Shown here: piece by piece, positions 23,926 through 33,093 of the stretch
Numbering within the stretch: the stretch's first letter is position 1
How the letters are laid out: each line of letters begins with the position of its first letter
Assembly (NCBI RefSeq): GCF_001544915.2
Contig: NZ_FCOE02000057.1
Location: 1-40,456 of the forward strand
DNA from: Caballeronia pedi
Lineage (GTDB): Bacteria; Pseudomonadota; Gammaproteobacteria; Burkholderiales; Burkholderiaceae
Reading direction: 5' to 3'
Length of the DNA stretch: 40,456 nt
Program-made: the position numbers and the translations under genes
The notes under the pieces: generated by a model
What the model saw: only the letters and a program-made list of their open reading frames with translations
Told to the model about the DNA's origin: nothing
The model's database searches: none

Positions 23926-24397
23926 GATTGACTCCGTCTTCAGGGGGACCGTGCAGGCAAAAAATGCACCGCATTCGGGACGCGGAGATTGCAAGTTTAA
24001 AACTTCCTTTCCCGGCCGATCATGGACACGTTACGTCAGCCGTACCCAGCCAGGTCCCGCTCCAAATATTGCCGAACGGTCGCATACTGAGCGAAGCAGT
24101 TGCCCGAATGTCTGAGTGCGGATACAGACGAACGACGGCTCATTAGTCGACTGCTGTCCGACGCGATCGGCAGAAACACGCGATGCTTCTCGTGCGCTCG
24201 ACATCCGGTGAGCGTATTTCCCTTTCGGAAATGCGATGGTCATTCGAGGCGTTGACGCCTGACTTTCCTCCGTTTGTACAGTGCGCTTCTTCCCCTCTTC
24301 CGGTGGCTGGATTAAGGCAAAATAGGTGAAGAAGTTATGCGCGACCGGCGGCATCGCGACGCTTGCGTCGCGCCAATTGGCCGCATGGAGACGCATT

Positions 24398-24709
24398 ATG
24401 AAGAAGCTTACGAAAGGCTGCTCGACATTCGCTGCGTCGGCGCTCTTTCTGACTGGCTATGCCGCCGCCGGCGTATCACACAGCGGGCCACATCTGACCC
24501 CTACCGAGTGCCATGACCTCGCCGCGACCAAACGCGACGCGCCTCGGACGAGGTCACAAGCCCGAAGCGAGCTTTCGGCTCTGAGCAAAGCGGGCTACAA
24601 CCCATCACCGTGGCACGACGACCCAAACTATCCAGCAGATCTACACGCGGCACAGCGCCGGGTCGACCATTGGTTCGAAACGGAGTGCAAGGAGTCTAAA
24701 CCCAAGTGA
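24398..24709 (+). CDS. DUF4148 exported protein
   Basis: A 103-residue periplasmic protein from ATG 24398. Its signal peptide is MKKLTKGCSTFAASALFLTG with likely cleavage at YAAAG. The mature part has RSQARSELSALSKAGYNPSP and YPADLHAAQRRV, the conserved signature of DUF4148 (R-x-x-V/A-R-x-E-L...L-x-x-A-G-Y-x-P...YP...Q). The family is abundant in Burkholderiaceae, of unknown function, and supports the taxonomic reading. Monocistronic. Confidence 0.85.
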   Translation: MKKLTKGCSTFAASALFLTGYAAAGVSHSGPHLTPTECHDLAATKRDAPRTRSQARSELSALSKAGYNPSPWHDDPNYPADLHAAQRRVDHWFETECKESKPK

Positions 24710-24959
24710 GAAACCGCAGAGCCACTACGCTCCTCCTCAGCCTTCGCGCACTGCAACGCGCGTCGCATTGCAGCGCAGCGCTGATGCCTTGGAGCGTGGC
24801 TGCAGACCGCCCCCTTGGTTTCCCTTTCAAAGAATGCACATGATGCGCGCCGGTTTTGTTTCGTCCACTAGCCCGCTTTACTGAAATCGCCCCGTTCGCG
24901 CTGCCAGATCGGCGTTGACAACCTTCTGGTACGTCGCGACGACACGTTCAGAAGACCAC

Positions 24960-25756
24960 TTATGGCAGTTTGCAGAGGTTCGCAGCCCAACGACCGCCGA
25001 CCGCAGAGACCGCGAACACGATCGGGCTGGCTGCCGAATCACCCATCAGGCGCTGGTAGTAAACCATCGCGCCCGCATACCACTTCGGGCTTAGGGAAAG
25101 ATACCGGCGATCCAGCCGGTAATCTGATTAAAGGCCGCCACCGGGGTTGAAGACTGGGAACTCGCACTTCTGTGAGTCCTCGGATGTCACGCCGTAGTAG
25201 GTCTCGTTGAAGCCGCCGCTCACCCATGTCGCTCCGAGTCCGCCGCCGACGAACACGCGCATGCAGCGGAAACCATGCGCTCGTATTCAGTGACGTGCGG
25301 GCACCCGTGTAGACGGAGCCAGCATTCGTGACCACGGTAACCTCCCCTCGCAAACGGAAGGCACATTACCGACGCGACTGTACTCGTAGCCGACATACCC
25401 CCGCCTTCCAGCGTGTTTGAGACGTTGTGCACCTGAGACACGACTGCTTCATCGACATTCCGTCGTCCTGAACGAAGCGCCAACTCCGGCCCCCACTGAA
25501 ACCCCATCAGGCTCCGGAAGTTGTATTGCGCATAGAGGTTCCATACCACTCGAACAGATGGCCACCCCTCGTCACGTATCGCATACCCGGAAGCACGCCA
25601 ACGATGCAGTCCTTGCCGTTCGGCGTATTCGGTCGTCGAACCGAACTCCGCGCCAAAGAAATTGGACAGTGCGTTCGAAAGATCGACTGGGCCTGCCCAG
25701 GCGCTGCCCAGGACAAACGAGAGACATGCTCCGGTGATCGCTTCGCATAGTTTCAC
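24960..25756 (-). pseudogene. MipA/OmpV-family outer-membrane protein, frameshifted
   Basis: Several registers together give a MipA/OmpV-like barrel: a signal peptide (MKLCEAITGACLSFVLGSAW, start 25756), a middle part (YNFRSLMGFQWGPELALRSG, then SNTLEGGG), and a C-terminal part in a different register (MRVFVGGGLGATWVSGGFNE, TYYGVTSEDSQ, FNPGGGL, a stop, DYRLDRRY, then GAMVYYQRLMGDSAASPIV). The stop after GGGL and at least one frameshift near 25380-25260 break the gene. MipA/OmpV proteins are outer-membrane proteins linked to murein-synthesis scaffolding or stress. Assignment rests on the W-x-S-G-x-F-N-x-T-Y-Y-G-V and DSP-I motifs. Confidence 0.65.
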
Positions 25757-25947
25757 TGACGCTTTCTCCGGTCGATGTAACCGTGCCTGCCCGGCAGCAT
25801 TTCGATTTTTTATCCAATCGAATTTTCATGCCGTCTAACGCCAGGCGTTGCCGTTGCAAAAGTCGATTCACAACGGTCGAGCATGCAGCTATCTTGATGT
25901 ACACATCACATCCGCGACGTCTCGACTCGTCCTCCGGAACTGACATC

Positions 25948-26205
25948 ATGCTCGCTAGTAACCTCAGGCTCACCGCGTTCGTCACTGCCATCCTCGTCTG
26001 TTCCTGGCCGGGCGTGTCTATGCCAAAGGAGCAGGCACAACAACGTCGCGCCGGCCGCGACGTCCGTCAGGATACGCGCCAGAACTCTCGGCACACCAAG
26101 CAGGATTGCCGCGCCGCCAACCAGCAATCGAACGCGCATTGCCGACAGGACAAACGGCAGACGAAACAGCACGGGCGTCAAGCCGCAAGAGACATCAAAT
26201 ACTGA
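25948..26205 (+). CDS. Small exported Arg/Gln-rich protein
   Basis: An 85-residue protein from ATG 25948 with a signal peptide (MLASNLRLTAFVTAILVCSW, cleavage near GVSM). The mature part is almost only Arg, Gln, Lys, His, Asp and Asn, with quasi-repeats (RRAGRDVRQDTRQNSRHTKQ; then DCRAANQQSN and HCRQDKRQTKQ) and two Cys in a C-x(11)-C-like arrangement. It is strongly basic and probably lacks a folded core; a nucleic-acid, polyanion or envelope role is possible. The frame extends upstream to 25783 without export signal. I do not know a named family for it. Confidence 0.6.
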   Translation: MLASNLRLTAFVTAILVCSWPGVSMPKEQAQQRRAGRDVRQDTRQNSRHTKQDCRAANQQSNAHCRQDKRQTKQHGRQAARDIKY

Positions 26206-26435
26206 CTATGTGAGACGTGATCAAGTCGGCCTCTGCAGAAGAGATCGCACATCACAAGTAACGCCCACTGACGACAGACCGTGTGTCATCGAGCACGAGG
26301 GCCTCGATGTCGTCTTCATGGCGGATCGGTTTCCAGGCGCAAGCTCAGGCGACGATAAAAGGTTCAGTCTGAATCGTTCTTATTTTGAAGCAGGCGGCTC
26401 CGCATCGGGAAGCGCCAGTTTTCGCCGGAGCGCCA

Positions 26436-27446
26436 TCACCTGCTGCGCGCTCGATCGAAAACCAGCAGCATCAGGCACGCGTAAAGGGTGACCGCAAAGA
26501 AAAGCCCCATGCGCACCGCAAACGCGGTATAGACGTCCTTGCCCGCGATACTGTCCTGCACGGACTGACCCAGCAGGATGATCATCGTGATGAAGCCATT
26601 CAGCCAGACACCGGGCGGGTAGCGCGTCATCCTGATGCCATAGAACCTGCGCCCGACCAGCAAACCGAACAGCAACATCCACAGGAAGAACATCCACAGG
26701 TGCACCGAGAGTTTCAGCGCAAACCAGAATAGGATCGCGAGCAGTCCGCCGAGCAGTGTCGAGCCGATGAGCTCCCGCGCCGCGCCGCGCGCGGTCGTGG
26801 TGCAACTCTGTCGTCCGAGGCTGACTGACTTCATGATGATCGGCATATAGCTCGCCGGGTCGGTCATTGCGAGAAGGTACGCCGGCATGACCACGAGCGC
26901 GGCGCGAAGTGCAATACGCGCGGTCTGACTGGCGGACACAGCTTTCGCGGCAGGCGGGGGCCGCGCGTTCGCAGTCTCGGGGAACAGGCCGTGCATGAGC
27001 GCCGATACCAGCAAGGCGAGCAGCAGCCCTTTCACCAGCGCGCCGACCACGGTCGCGCCCAACTGGAAGTCGGCCGTGCCGGCTGCGGAGATCATCGTGA
27101 GTCCCGCCACCAGGAAGGTCGCGACAAGGTTGTTATCGCCGCGCACGCCATAGAGGAACGCGACGAAAAGCAACAGGCCGACGAGCATTACGCCGGCGAG
27201 CGCGTAATGTCGAAGCAGCGGAACGAGCAGCAGACCGCTACCGGTAGTCAGCATCACGACCAGCGCCAACATCGCGGCTGCCCTGAACGACAGCGGCCGG
27301 TTCTGCGTCGCGAGCAGAAAGACCGCGAACACCGGCGCGATCACAGGCACCGGGAACTCCAGCGCGAAGCTGATCTCGAGGCACAGCGCCGTCCCGCTCG
27401 CCATGCGTAGCGTACGACGGCCGGGAATCTGGAGCCTGTTTTCCAT
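26436..27446 (-). CDS. DUF2955 inner-membrane protein of the efflux unit
   Basis: A 336-residue polytopic membrane protein of the DUF2955 (FUSC-like, aromatic-acid exporter related) family. I count about ten hydrophobic segments in two groups: residues ~20-155, then after a Pro-rich loop near residue 165 (ARPPPAAKA) residues ~180-330. The first group starts with LEISFALEFPVPVIAPVFAV, typical of FUSC-type proteins. It is the last gene of AI-2E / NodT / HlyD / DUF2955, starting eight bases after the HlyD stop. It likely forms the inner-membrane part of a tripartite exporter with the HlyD and NodT-like proteins. Substrate is unknown; small aromatic or organic acids are a guess from the family. 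Confidence 0.8.
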   Translation of the reverse strand: MENRLQIPGRRTLRMASGTALCLEISFALEFPVPVIAPVFAVFLLATQNRPLSFRAAAMLALVVMLTTGSGLLLVPLLRHYALAGVMLVGLLLFVAFLYGVRGDNNLVATFLVAGLTMISAAGTADFQLGATVVGALVKGLLLALLVSALMHGLFPETANARPPPAAKAVSASQTARIALRAALVVMPAYLLAMTDPASYMPIIMKSVSLGRQSCTTTARGAARELIGSTLLGGLLAILFWFALKLSVHLWMFFLWMLLFGLLVGRRFYGIRMTRYPPGVWLNGFITMIILLGQSVQDSIAGKDVYTAFAVRMGLFFAVTLYACLMLLVFDRARSR

Positions 27447-27454
27447 GGGCGTAC

Positions 27455-28585
27455 TCAGTAGACGTAGGCCAGCCAGCTCATCACACGCAGGAACATGCGA
27501 CCGAGTGGATTGAGCGGATTGCCTTGACTCGGAAACGCCATCACCTCGGCCTGCCCGCCGACACGCAGGTTGTAGAGACGCGCGCGCTCATCCTTGTCGA
27601 ACTCGACGATCACCGGAAAGCGCTGGGCCGGCCGCAGCCAGTCGCGGCTCGTCTGTACGGTCGGCAGACTGCCGGGTGGCGTGCTCTGTCCCACACTCAC
27701 GCCAAACCCGATGCTGCGAATCCGCCCTGTGAAGACTTCGCCCGGCAGCGCATCCAGCACGATAGACACGGGCGTGCTAGGCCTGAGGCGGCCGAGATTG
27801 TTTTCAGTCATGTCCGCGCTGATCCACACGTCGCGGATCGCGATCAGCGTCATCACCGCCTTGCCTGCCGATGCGAACTGGCCAACTTCCGTGCCGAGAT
27901 CAGTGATGACGCCGCCGGTTCGCGCCCTGATGCGCGTGTTGGCAAGATCGAGTTCGGCCTTCTGGAGCGCCGCGGCCGCGCTACGCAGCTGCGCGTTTTC
28001 CGCCTCGATACCGCCCTGCTGTTCGCGCGCACGCTCGACTTCCGCGCGCGCCGCGACAACCTGACTCTGAGCTTGCTCGTACGTCGCTCGCGCCACTTCG
28101 AGACGCCGCAACGAGATCGTGCCTTCGTCCTCGCGATACAGCCTTTCGAGCCGCTCGCTGTCCTGCCGCGCCTTGACCTCGTTCGCGATGGCCGCGCGCA
28201 GAGACGCACGCGCCGAATCGATGCCGGCCGTGCTTGCGCCGATCTGCCGGCGCATGGTTTCGAGATCGGCCCGCGCGCGATCGGCAGTGATTCGGTACTG
28301 CTCGCCGTCGATTTCGAAAAGCACGTCGCCTGCGTTGACCTCTTGATTGTCGCGCACCAGCACGCGCGTCACCCGGCCCGATACTTCCGCGGCAACGGGC
28401 ACCACATAGGCCTGCACGCGCGCCTGCTGCGTATAGGGCGTGATGCGGTCGGCCAGCAGATACCAGATCAGGCTCACGACGATCAGCGTGATGATCCACT
28501 TCAGCGCCTTGCCCGATGGATCACCAGCCGGAGCAGGCGGCCTGCGCGCCGATGCGGCTTCTGACGACTCGGACGTTTCGCTCAT
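27455..28585 (-). CDS. HlyD/EmrA-type membrane fusion protein
   Basis: A 376-residue periplasmic adaptor. It has a cytoplasmic Pro-rich tail (residues 1-27), one membrane segment (WIITLIVVSLIWYLLAD), a lipoyl/barrel-sandwich half (VVPVAAEVSGRVTRVLVRDN, residues ~65-95), a long coiled-coil hairpin (~100-215, many Arg/Glu/Ala heptads), then the second lipoyl half (GVITDLGTEVGQFASAGKAV) and a beta-barrel domain. It links the DUF2955 inner-membrane protein to the NodT-like channel. Its ATG overlaps the stop of the outer-membrane gene (ATGA, 28582-28585), so they are coupled. Length is normal for EmrA-type adaptors. Confidence 0.9.
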   Translation of the reverse strand: MSETSESSEAASARRPPAPAGDPSGKALKWIITLIVVSLIWYLLADRITPYTQQARVQAYVVPVAAEVSGRVTRVLVRDNQEVNAGDVLFEIDGEQYRITADRARADLETMRRQIGASTAGIDSARASLRAAIANEVKARQDSERLERLYREDEGTISLRRLEVARATYEQAQSQVVAARAEVERAREQQGGIEAENAQLRSAAAALQKAELDLANTRIRARTGGVITDLGTEVGQFASAGKAVMTLIAIRDVWISADMTENNLGRLRPSTPVSIVLDALPGEVFTGRIRSIGFGVSVGQSTPPGSLPTVQTSRDWLRPAQRFPVIVEFDKDERARLYNLRVGGQAEVMAFPSQGNPLNPLGRMFLRVMSWLAYVY

Positions 28586-30156
28586 CGGGCCGCTCCCTCG
28601 GATGGCGCGTTCGCGGCGGGCGCCGCGCTCACCTCGTTCAGCAGATTGCCCCAGTCGGTGCGTTGCTGCATCTGCTGGCGTGTCGCGGCATCGACGAGCG
28701 GCTGGCGCGTGGTCCAGCCGCCGCCCAGCGCCTTGTAGAGCGCGATCAGACTGCCGATCGCGTGGCGACGATTGACGACATAGGCGTCCTGCTGGGCGAA
28801 CAGCGCGCGCTGCGCATCGAGCACGCGCTGGAAGTCCGAGTACCCCTCCCGATAGATCGTGCTGGCGAGCGTCAGCGAACGCCGCGCGGCCCCTTGCGCC
28901 TCGTTCAGGATGGCGTCGCGGCGCGACGCGGCGATCAGCGAGGTAGCGGCGTCATCGGCCTCGCGCGCCGCTTCGCGCACGGTGTTCTGATAAGCGACCG
29001 TCAACTGCTGCAGCCGCGCGTCCTGGACGCGCACATTGTTCGTGATTCTGCCGTGATCGAAGACGTTCCAGATCACGCTGGGGCCGATCGCCACGGCAAG
29101 CGTGCTCGGTGAGCCCTTCAGCGAGCTTGCGCTGAAGCCGAGCGTGCCGAGCAGGGACACCGACGGATAGAGATCCGCTTGCGCCACGCCGATGAGCGCC
29201 GACTGCGCGGCCATCTGATATTCAGCGGCGCGCACGTCGGGGCGGCGCAGCAGCAGATCGGCGGGTACGTCCTGCAGGACGGCGCGGTCCACCAGCGGAA
29301 TCACGCCTTCCTTGCCGGACGACACACCGATTTCCGGCAACGGGCCGGGCGGCCGCCCCATCAACAGAGAGAGCGCGTGTTTCGCGAGCACGATCTGGCT
29401 CTCGAGTTCAGGGATGCTGCTCAGCGTGCCCAGATACTGCGTATTCGCCTGCTGGAAATCCAGTTCATCCGTCTCGCCGGCCTTGAAGAGTTTTTGCGCG
29501 ATGTCGTAGCTGCGCTTCTGCAACTGGGCGTTCTCGCGGGCAATGCGCAGGCGCGCCTCGCCGGTGCGCAGCGTGAAATAGGTGTCGGCGACCTGAGCGT
29601 GCAGAAGAACCAGCGCGGCGTCGCGGTTCGCCTGCGCGGCGAAGAACCCGGCGTCGGCCGACTCGATCGCGCGTGCGAAACGCCCCCAGAAGTCGAGCTC
29701 CCAGCCGACGACGAAGCCCGCGCCATACGCCAGATACACGCCCGAGCGTGGATCGAAACCGTCCGAACGCTTTTGGGCCGTCGCGAGCACCTCGGCGCTG
29801 GCCTGCTGCACTTGCGGATAGCGTCCCGCGATCGCGATGCCCAGCTGTGCGCGCGCCTCGATTACGCGCAAGCCGGCGATCTGCAGGTCGCCGTTACCGA
29901 CATCGGCTTGTTCCATCAGGCGTTCGAGATTTTCGTCACCGAAGACTCGCCACCATTGTCGGACATCGGGCTGCGGCGCCTGCTGCGTGACCTGTTCGAG
30001 CGACGTGCTGTTCCAGTGTTCGCTCCAGCGCTCGTGTTGCGGATGAAAGTCCGGCCCCACGCGCATGCAGCCGCTCAGCATCGACGCGAGGCCCACGATG
30101 ACGCAGACTGTCCACGGCAGCCGTCTGATCGGGAAGGCATGCATCGAAGGCGACAT
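28582..30156 (-). CDS. NodT-family outer-membrane efflux lipoprotein
   Basis: A 524-residue TolC-like protein. The signal peptide ends in a lipobox (ASMLSGC), so Cys30 (in ATG 30156 numbering) is likely lipidated. Two outer-membrane-factor repeats follow: LQIAGLRVIEARAQLGIAIA...YPQVQ in the first, and VRAAEYQMAAQSALIGVAQA...YPSVSL in the second, the classical RND/EmrAB outer-membrane-factor pattern. A GTG at 30171 is also possible, but the ATG at 30156 has GGAG nine bases upstream. It starts 22 bases after the AI-2E stop and overlaps the HlyD start by four bases. It would form the outer-membrane duct of the tripartite pump. Confidence 0.9.
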   Translation of the reverse strand: MSPSMHAFPIRRLPWTVCVIVGLASMLSGCMRVGPDFHPQHERWSEHWNSTSLEQVTQQAPQPDVRQWWRVFGDENLERLMEQADVGNGDLQIAGLRVIEARAQLGIAIAGRYPQVQQASAEVLATAQKRSDGFDPRSGVYLAYGAGFVVGWELDFWGRFARAIESADAGFFAAQANRDAALVLLHAQVADTYFTLRTGEARLRIARENAQLQKRSYDIAQKLFKAGETDELDFQQANTQYLGTLSSIPELESQIVLAKHALSLLMGRPPGPLPEIGVSSGKEGVIPLVDRAVLQDVPADLLLRRPDVRAAEYQMAAQSALIGVAQADLYPSVSLLGTLGFSASSLKGSPSTLAVAIGPSVIWNVFDHGRITNNVRVQDARLQQLTVAYQNTVREAAREADDAATSLIAASRRDAILNEAQGAARRSLTLASTIYREGYSDFQRVLDAQRALFAQQDAYVVNRRHAIGSLIALYKALGGGWTTRQPLVDAATRQQMQQRTDWGNLLNEVSAAPAANAPSEGAAR

Positions 30157-30178
30157 GGACGCCGTCTCCACGGCGCGT

Positions 30179-31279
30179 TCAGAGCCGCTCCTGTTGTTGC
30201 GGGGGTTCCAGGGACGGTTGTTGTTTCACCCATCGCCAGAACAGCTTGTAGGCGACCGCAAGCATCACGGGACCGATGAACAGTCCGATCACGCCGCCCG
30301 TCACCATGCCGCCGAGCGCGCCGATCAGCACCACGGGCATGGGCACCGCGACGCCGCGGCCCAGCAGCATCGGCTTGAGCACGTTATCGGCGAGACCGGC
30401 GATGAATGTATAGACCGAGAAGATGATCGTCGCCGCGCTCACGCCATTCGTCACGATCACGAAGATGATGACGGGGATCGTGATCAACGTCGCCGGCAAC
30501 TGCATGATGCCGATCAGCAGCACGGCGAGCGCGAGCAGACCCGCGCCGGGAACGCCCATGATGACAAAGCCGATGCCGATCAGCAGCATCTGGATGAACG
30601 CGATCCCGACCACGCCTTGCGCCACCGCCCGAATCGTGGCCGTGCAAAGATCCGCGATCTGCTGGCCATTCTCGGGCCCGGAGATGCGCGAGGCGATCTG
30701 CACGGCGCTGCGATAGCCCTTCTCGCCATGAGCCATGAAGATACCCGCGACGATCAAGGCGAGAAAGAACACGATCAGCCCGGCGCCCAGTCCGGTGATC
30801 GTGCCCAGCACGGCTAGACCGGCTTCCTTGAGCTGTGGCGCGAACTTGTGCGCCAGACCAGAGACATCCGTTGACGCCTGCGCCCAGAAGTCGTACACCC
30901 GCTGACCGACCAACGGCCACGCGGCCACCGATTCCGCCGGCGGCGGAATCTGGAAGCTGCCGCTCCTGACGATGGCCATCGCGCGCTCGATGGACGTGGC
31001 AACCGCCACGCCGAGCAAATAAGTCGGCACAAGGATGACGGCAAACGCGACAAAGATGATCAACGTGGCGATCAGACCGTCCCTGCCTCCAAACGGGCCG
31101 CGGAGTCTGACCTGAAGCGGGTACAGCGTGACCGCGAGGATTAGCGCCCAGACCATCAGGTCGAGGAACGGGACGAATACCCGAAAACAGAAGACGGCCA
31201 GAACAGCGACGAGACCGGCGCGAATCAGGACGTCGAGCAGCTCTCTGGAGAGCGTGCGCTCAGAAATCGACGATAGCAT
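30179..31279 (-). CDS. AI-2E family transporter (PerM/YdiK type)
   Basis: A 366-residue polytopic inner-membrane protein of the AI-2E (formerly UPF0118) family. Hydrophobic helices cluster at residues ~15-85, then an extracytoplasmic helical stretch (90-150), then ~150-350. The GIAFIQMLLIGIGFVIMGVP segment followed by GAGLLALAVLLIGIMQLP, and a C-terminal GRGVAVPMPVVLIGALGGM, are typical of the family. Members export small molecules or act as Na+/H+ antiporters; AI-2 export is shown for only a few. ATG 31279 has AGGAGG seven bases upstream. It heads the efflux unit, an uncommon partner for NodT/HlyD/DUF2955 genes. Confidence 0.88.
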   Translation of the reverse strand: MLSSISERTLSRELLDVLIRAGLVAVLAVFCFRVFVPFLDLMVWALILAVTLYPLQVRLRGPFGGRDGLIATLIIFVAFAVILVPTYLLGVAVATSIERAMAIVRSGSFQIPPPAESVAAWPLVGQRVYDFWAQASTDVSGLAHKFAPQLKEAGLAVLGTITGLGAGLIVFFLALIVAGIFMAHGEKGYRSAVQIASRISGPENGQQIADLCTATIRAVAQGVVGIAFIQMLLIGIGFVIMGVPGAGLLALAVLLIGIMQLPATLITIPVIIFVIVTNGVSAATIIFSVYTFIAGLADNVLKPMLLGRGVAVPMPVVLIGALGGMVTGGVIGLFIGPVMLAVAYKLFWRWVKQQPSLEPPQQQERL

Positions 31280-31357
31280 TTTGGTGCCTCCTCGCGCTCA
31301 CCCGTTCAGTACGGGGCGGGCAACATGACTTCCAGAACAAATCCGCGCATGAACCTT

Positions 31358-31386
31358 CTCGATCACGTCTAACTGCCGTGATCGAG
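31358..31386 (-). terminator. Hairpin between antiporter and efflux unit
   Basis: CTCGATCACG, a 9-base loop and its exact complement CGTGATCGAG form a 10-bp stem 10 bases after the antiporter stop. It lacks a T-run on either strand, so it is a weak terminator candidate or a processing/stability hairpin. Confidence 0.45.
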
Positions 31387-31395
31387 GAAACACGC

Positions 31396-32568
31396 TTACC
31401 CTGTCCGTGCCCGCGCGGTTGCTTCGGACAGCCGGCCGTGCCCGAGCAACAACAGGGGCGTGGAGACCATTGAGAGCGCGACGACCAGCGTCACGAGCGA
31501 TGCCTGACCCTGATCGATCACACCTGCGGCCAGCGATGCGGCCATCACGACGAATGCGAACTCACCGCCTTGCGACAGCAGAATGGCGAAGTAGGCCCGG
31601 TGCGATGCCGGCATTTCGAAGCGACGGGCAAGAAACCACTGCGCCACCGCCTTCACACTCACCACCGCCACGACGAGTACCGCTACCCGCACCGGCTCAC
31701 GCGTGAGCACGCTGAAATCCATCGACATGCCTACCGCGATGAAAAACAAACCGAGCAACAAGCCATTGAACGGCGCCATGTCGACTTCGATTTCATGGCG
31801 AAAGTCGGAATCGGCGAGCAGCACACCCGCCACGAACGCGCCCAGCGACATCGACAGATGCACGCTCTCCATGAGCAGCGCGATACCGACGATCCAGAGC
31901 AGTGCGAATGCGGTGAAGATCTCCGGGACGCCCGTGCTGGTGATGAGCCGCAGCACGGCGTTCAGCAGGTAGCGCCCGACGAGCGCGATGGCGCCCAGCA
32001 TCGCGAGCGCCTTCAGCGCGACGAGCCAGCCCGGTTCAGCGGCAGGCACGGGCACCGTCGGCCCGAGCAGCGGCAGGAGCGCGATCAGCGGAATGGCCGC
32101 CATGTCCTGGAACAGCAGAATGCCGAATCCCGCGCGGCCCGTCGGCATGTCCATGAGCTTGCGCTCCTGCAACTCGGACATGACCATCGCCGTCGACGAC
32201 AGCGATAGCGCCAAGCCGCCCGTCAGCGCAATGCGCCAGGGCAGCCCCAGCATCATGAAAATGCCCAGCAACGCGGCGGCGCAAACGGTCATCTGCATGG
32301 TCCCGTAGCCGAAGATGGTGCGGCGCATGGCCCACAACGCATCGATCTTCATTTCGAGTCCGATCACGAACATCATCAGCACGATGCCCAACTCGGAAAA
32401 ATGGAGGATTGCGTCGACGTCGGTCACGAGCCTCAGTACCCAGGGGCCGATTAAAACGCCCGCAAGCAGATAGCCGAGCACCGCGCCAAAGCCGAAGCGA
32501 ACAGCCAGCGGCACCGTGATCAGCGCCGAAGCAAGAAAGATGACCACGTCGATCAGCAGCTTTGTCAT
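31396..32568 (-). CDS. KefB/KefC-type cation:proton antiporter, membrane domain only
   Basis: A 390-residue CPA2-family antiporter with 12-13 hydrophobic helices. Landmarks are GAVLGYLLAGVLIGPWVL near the N-terminus, FSELGIVLMMFVIGLEM, the long AADSDFRHEIEVDMAPF-type segment (LADSDFRHEIEVDMAPFNGL) and LLLGLFFIAVGMSMDF, all close to KefB/KefC. KefC has about 620 residues and a C-terminal RCK/TrkA-N domain; here the protein ends just after helix 13 (VSTPLLLLGHGRLSEATARA), so the regulatory domain is absent, and no RCK sequence follows the stop. It could be an unregulated K+/H+ or Na+/H+ exchanger. ATG 32568 has AGGAG eight to nine bases upstream. Confidence 0.85.
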   Translation of the reverse strand: MTKLLIDVVIFLASALITVPLAVRFGFGAVLGYLLAGVLIGPWVLRLVTDVDAILHFSELGIVLMMFVIGLEMKIDALWAMRRTIFGYGTMQMTVCAAALLGIFMMLGLPWRIALTGGLALSLSSTAMVMSELQERKLMDMPTGRAGFGILLFQDMAAIPLIALLPLLGPTVPVPAAEPGWLVALKALAMLGAIALVGRYLLNAVLRLITSTGVPEIFTAFALLWIVGIALLMESVHLSMSLGAFVAGVLLADSDFRHEIEVDMAPFNGLLLGLFFIAVGMSMDFSVLTREPVRVAVLVVAVVSVKAVAQWFLARRFEMPASHRAYFAILLSQGGEFAFVVMAASLAAGVIDQGQASLVTLVVALSMVSTPLLLLGHGRLSEATARARTG

Positions 32569-33093
32569 GCGTTGTTCTCCTGAACCGGCTAGCGACCATC
32601 GAAGACACGAACACTTGCATCAACTCATGCGGACGGTACCGCATCGGCATCGCGCGTTCAGCGGCTCGGCTTCTGGACTGCTCCTGCCCGTTGCGCGTCC
32701 CTCCTGCAGAAGTCGATACGAAACTTGTTTGAGTTCGGCACCCTCTGCGTCATTGTGGATCTAAGGAAGCACGGGAAGCGGTTGCTCGAATCGGTGAGGC
32801 TCTCTTAGGAACTGCCGTAACGGCGCACATGCATTGTTTTGCGGCTAAGGTCGTCGAGCACGGACAACGCAGGAACCCTGAGACCGGTCACGACCAGTTC
32901 TCGAACGAAATTGGGTGCGTGCGCCTTGACGAAGTCGATCCACCTTTCGCATTCCGATTCAGAGGCGTTTCGCGGATCGGGCTTCGGCCTTCTTACAGAA
33001 TAGTGAGATACGTCAAGGGTTCAAGGCTTGACGCGCCAAGACAGATCCCGCGCCGAGCGTGCGCCGATGTCGTGCAGCCGGCGGCCGCGTGCT
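32569..33093. other. No gene recognised
   Basis: About 520 bases between the antiporter start and the lipoprotein stop. The frames here have no recognisable protein. It should contain the antiporter promoter. Confidence 0.4.

Noticed and set aside
24031..24396. 121-codon minus-strand frame between the K+ channel and DUF4148 genes
   Set aside because: No start signal, no domain, and low-complexity regions; overlaps the likely promoter of the DUF4148 gene.
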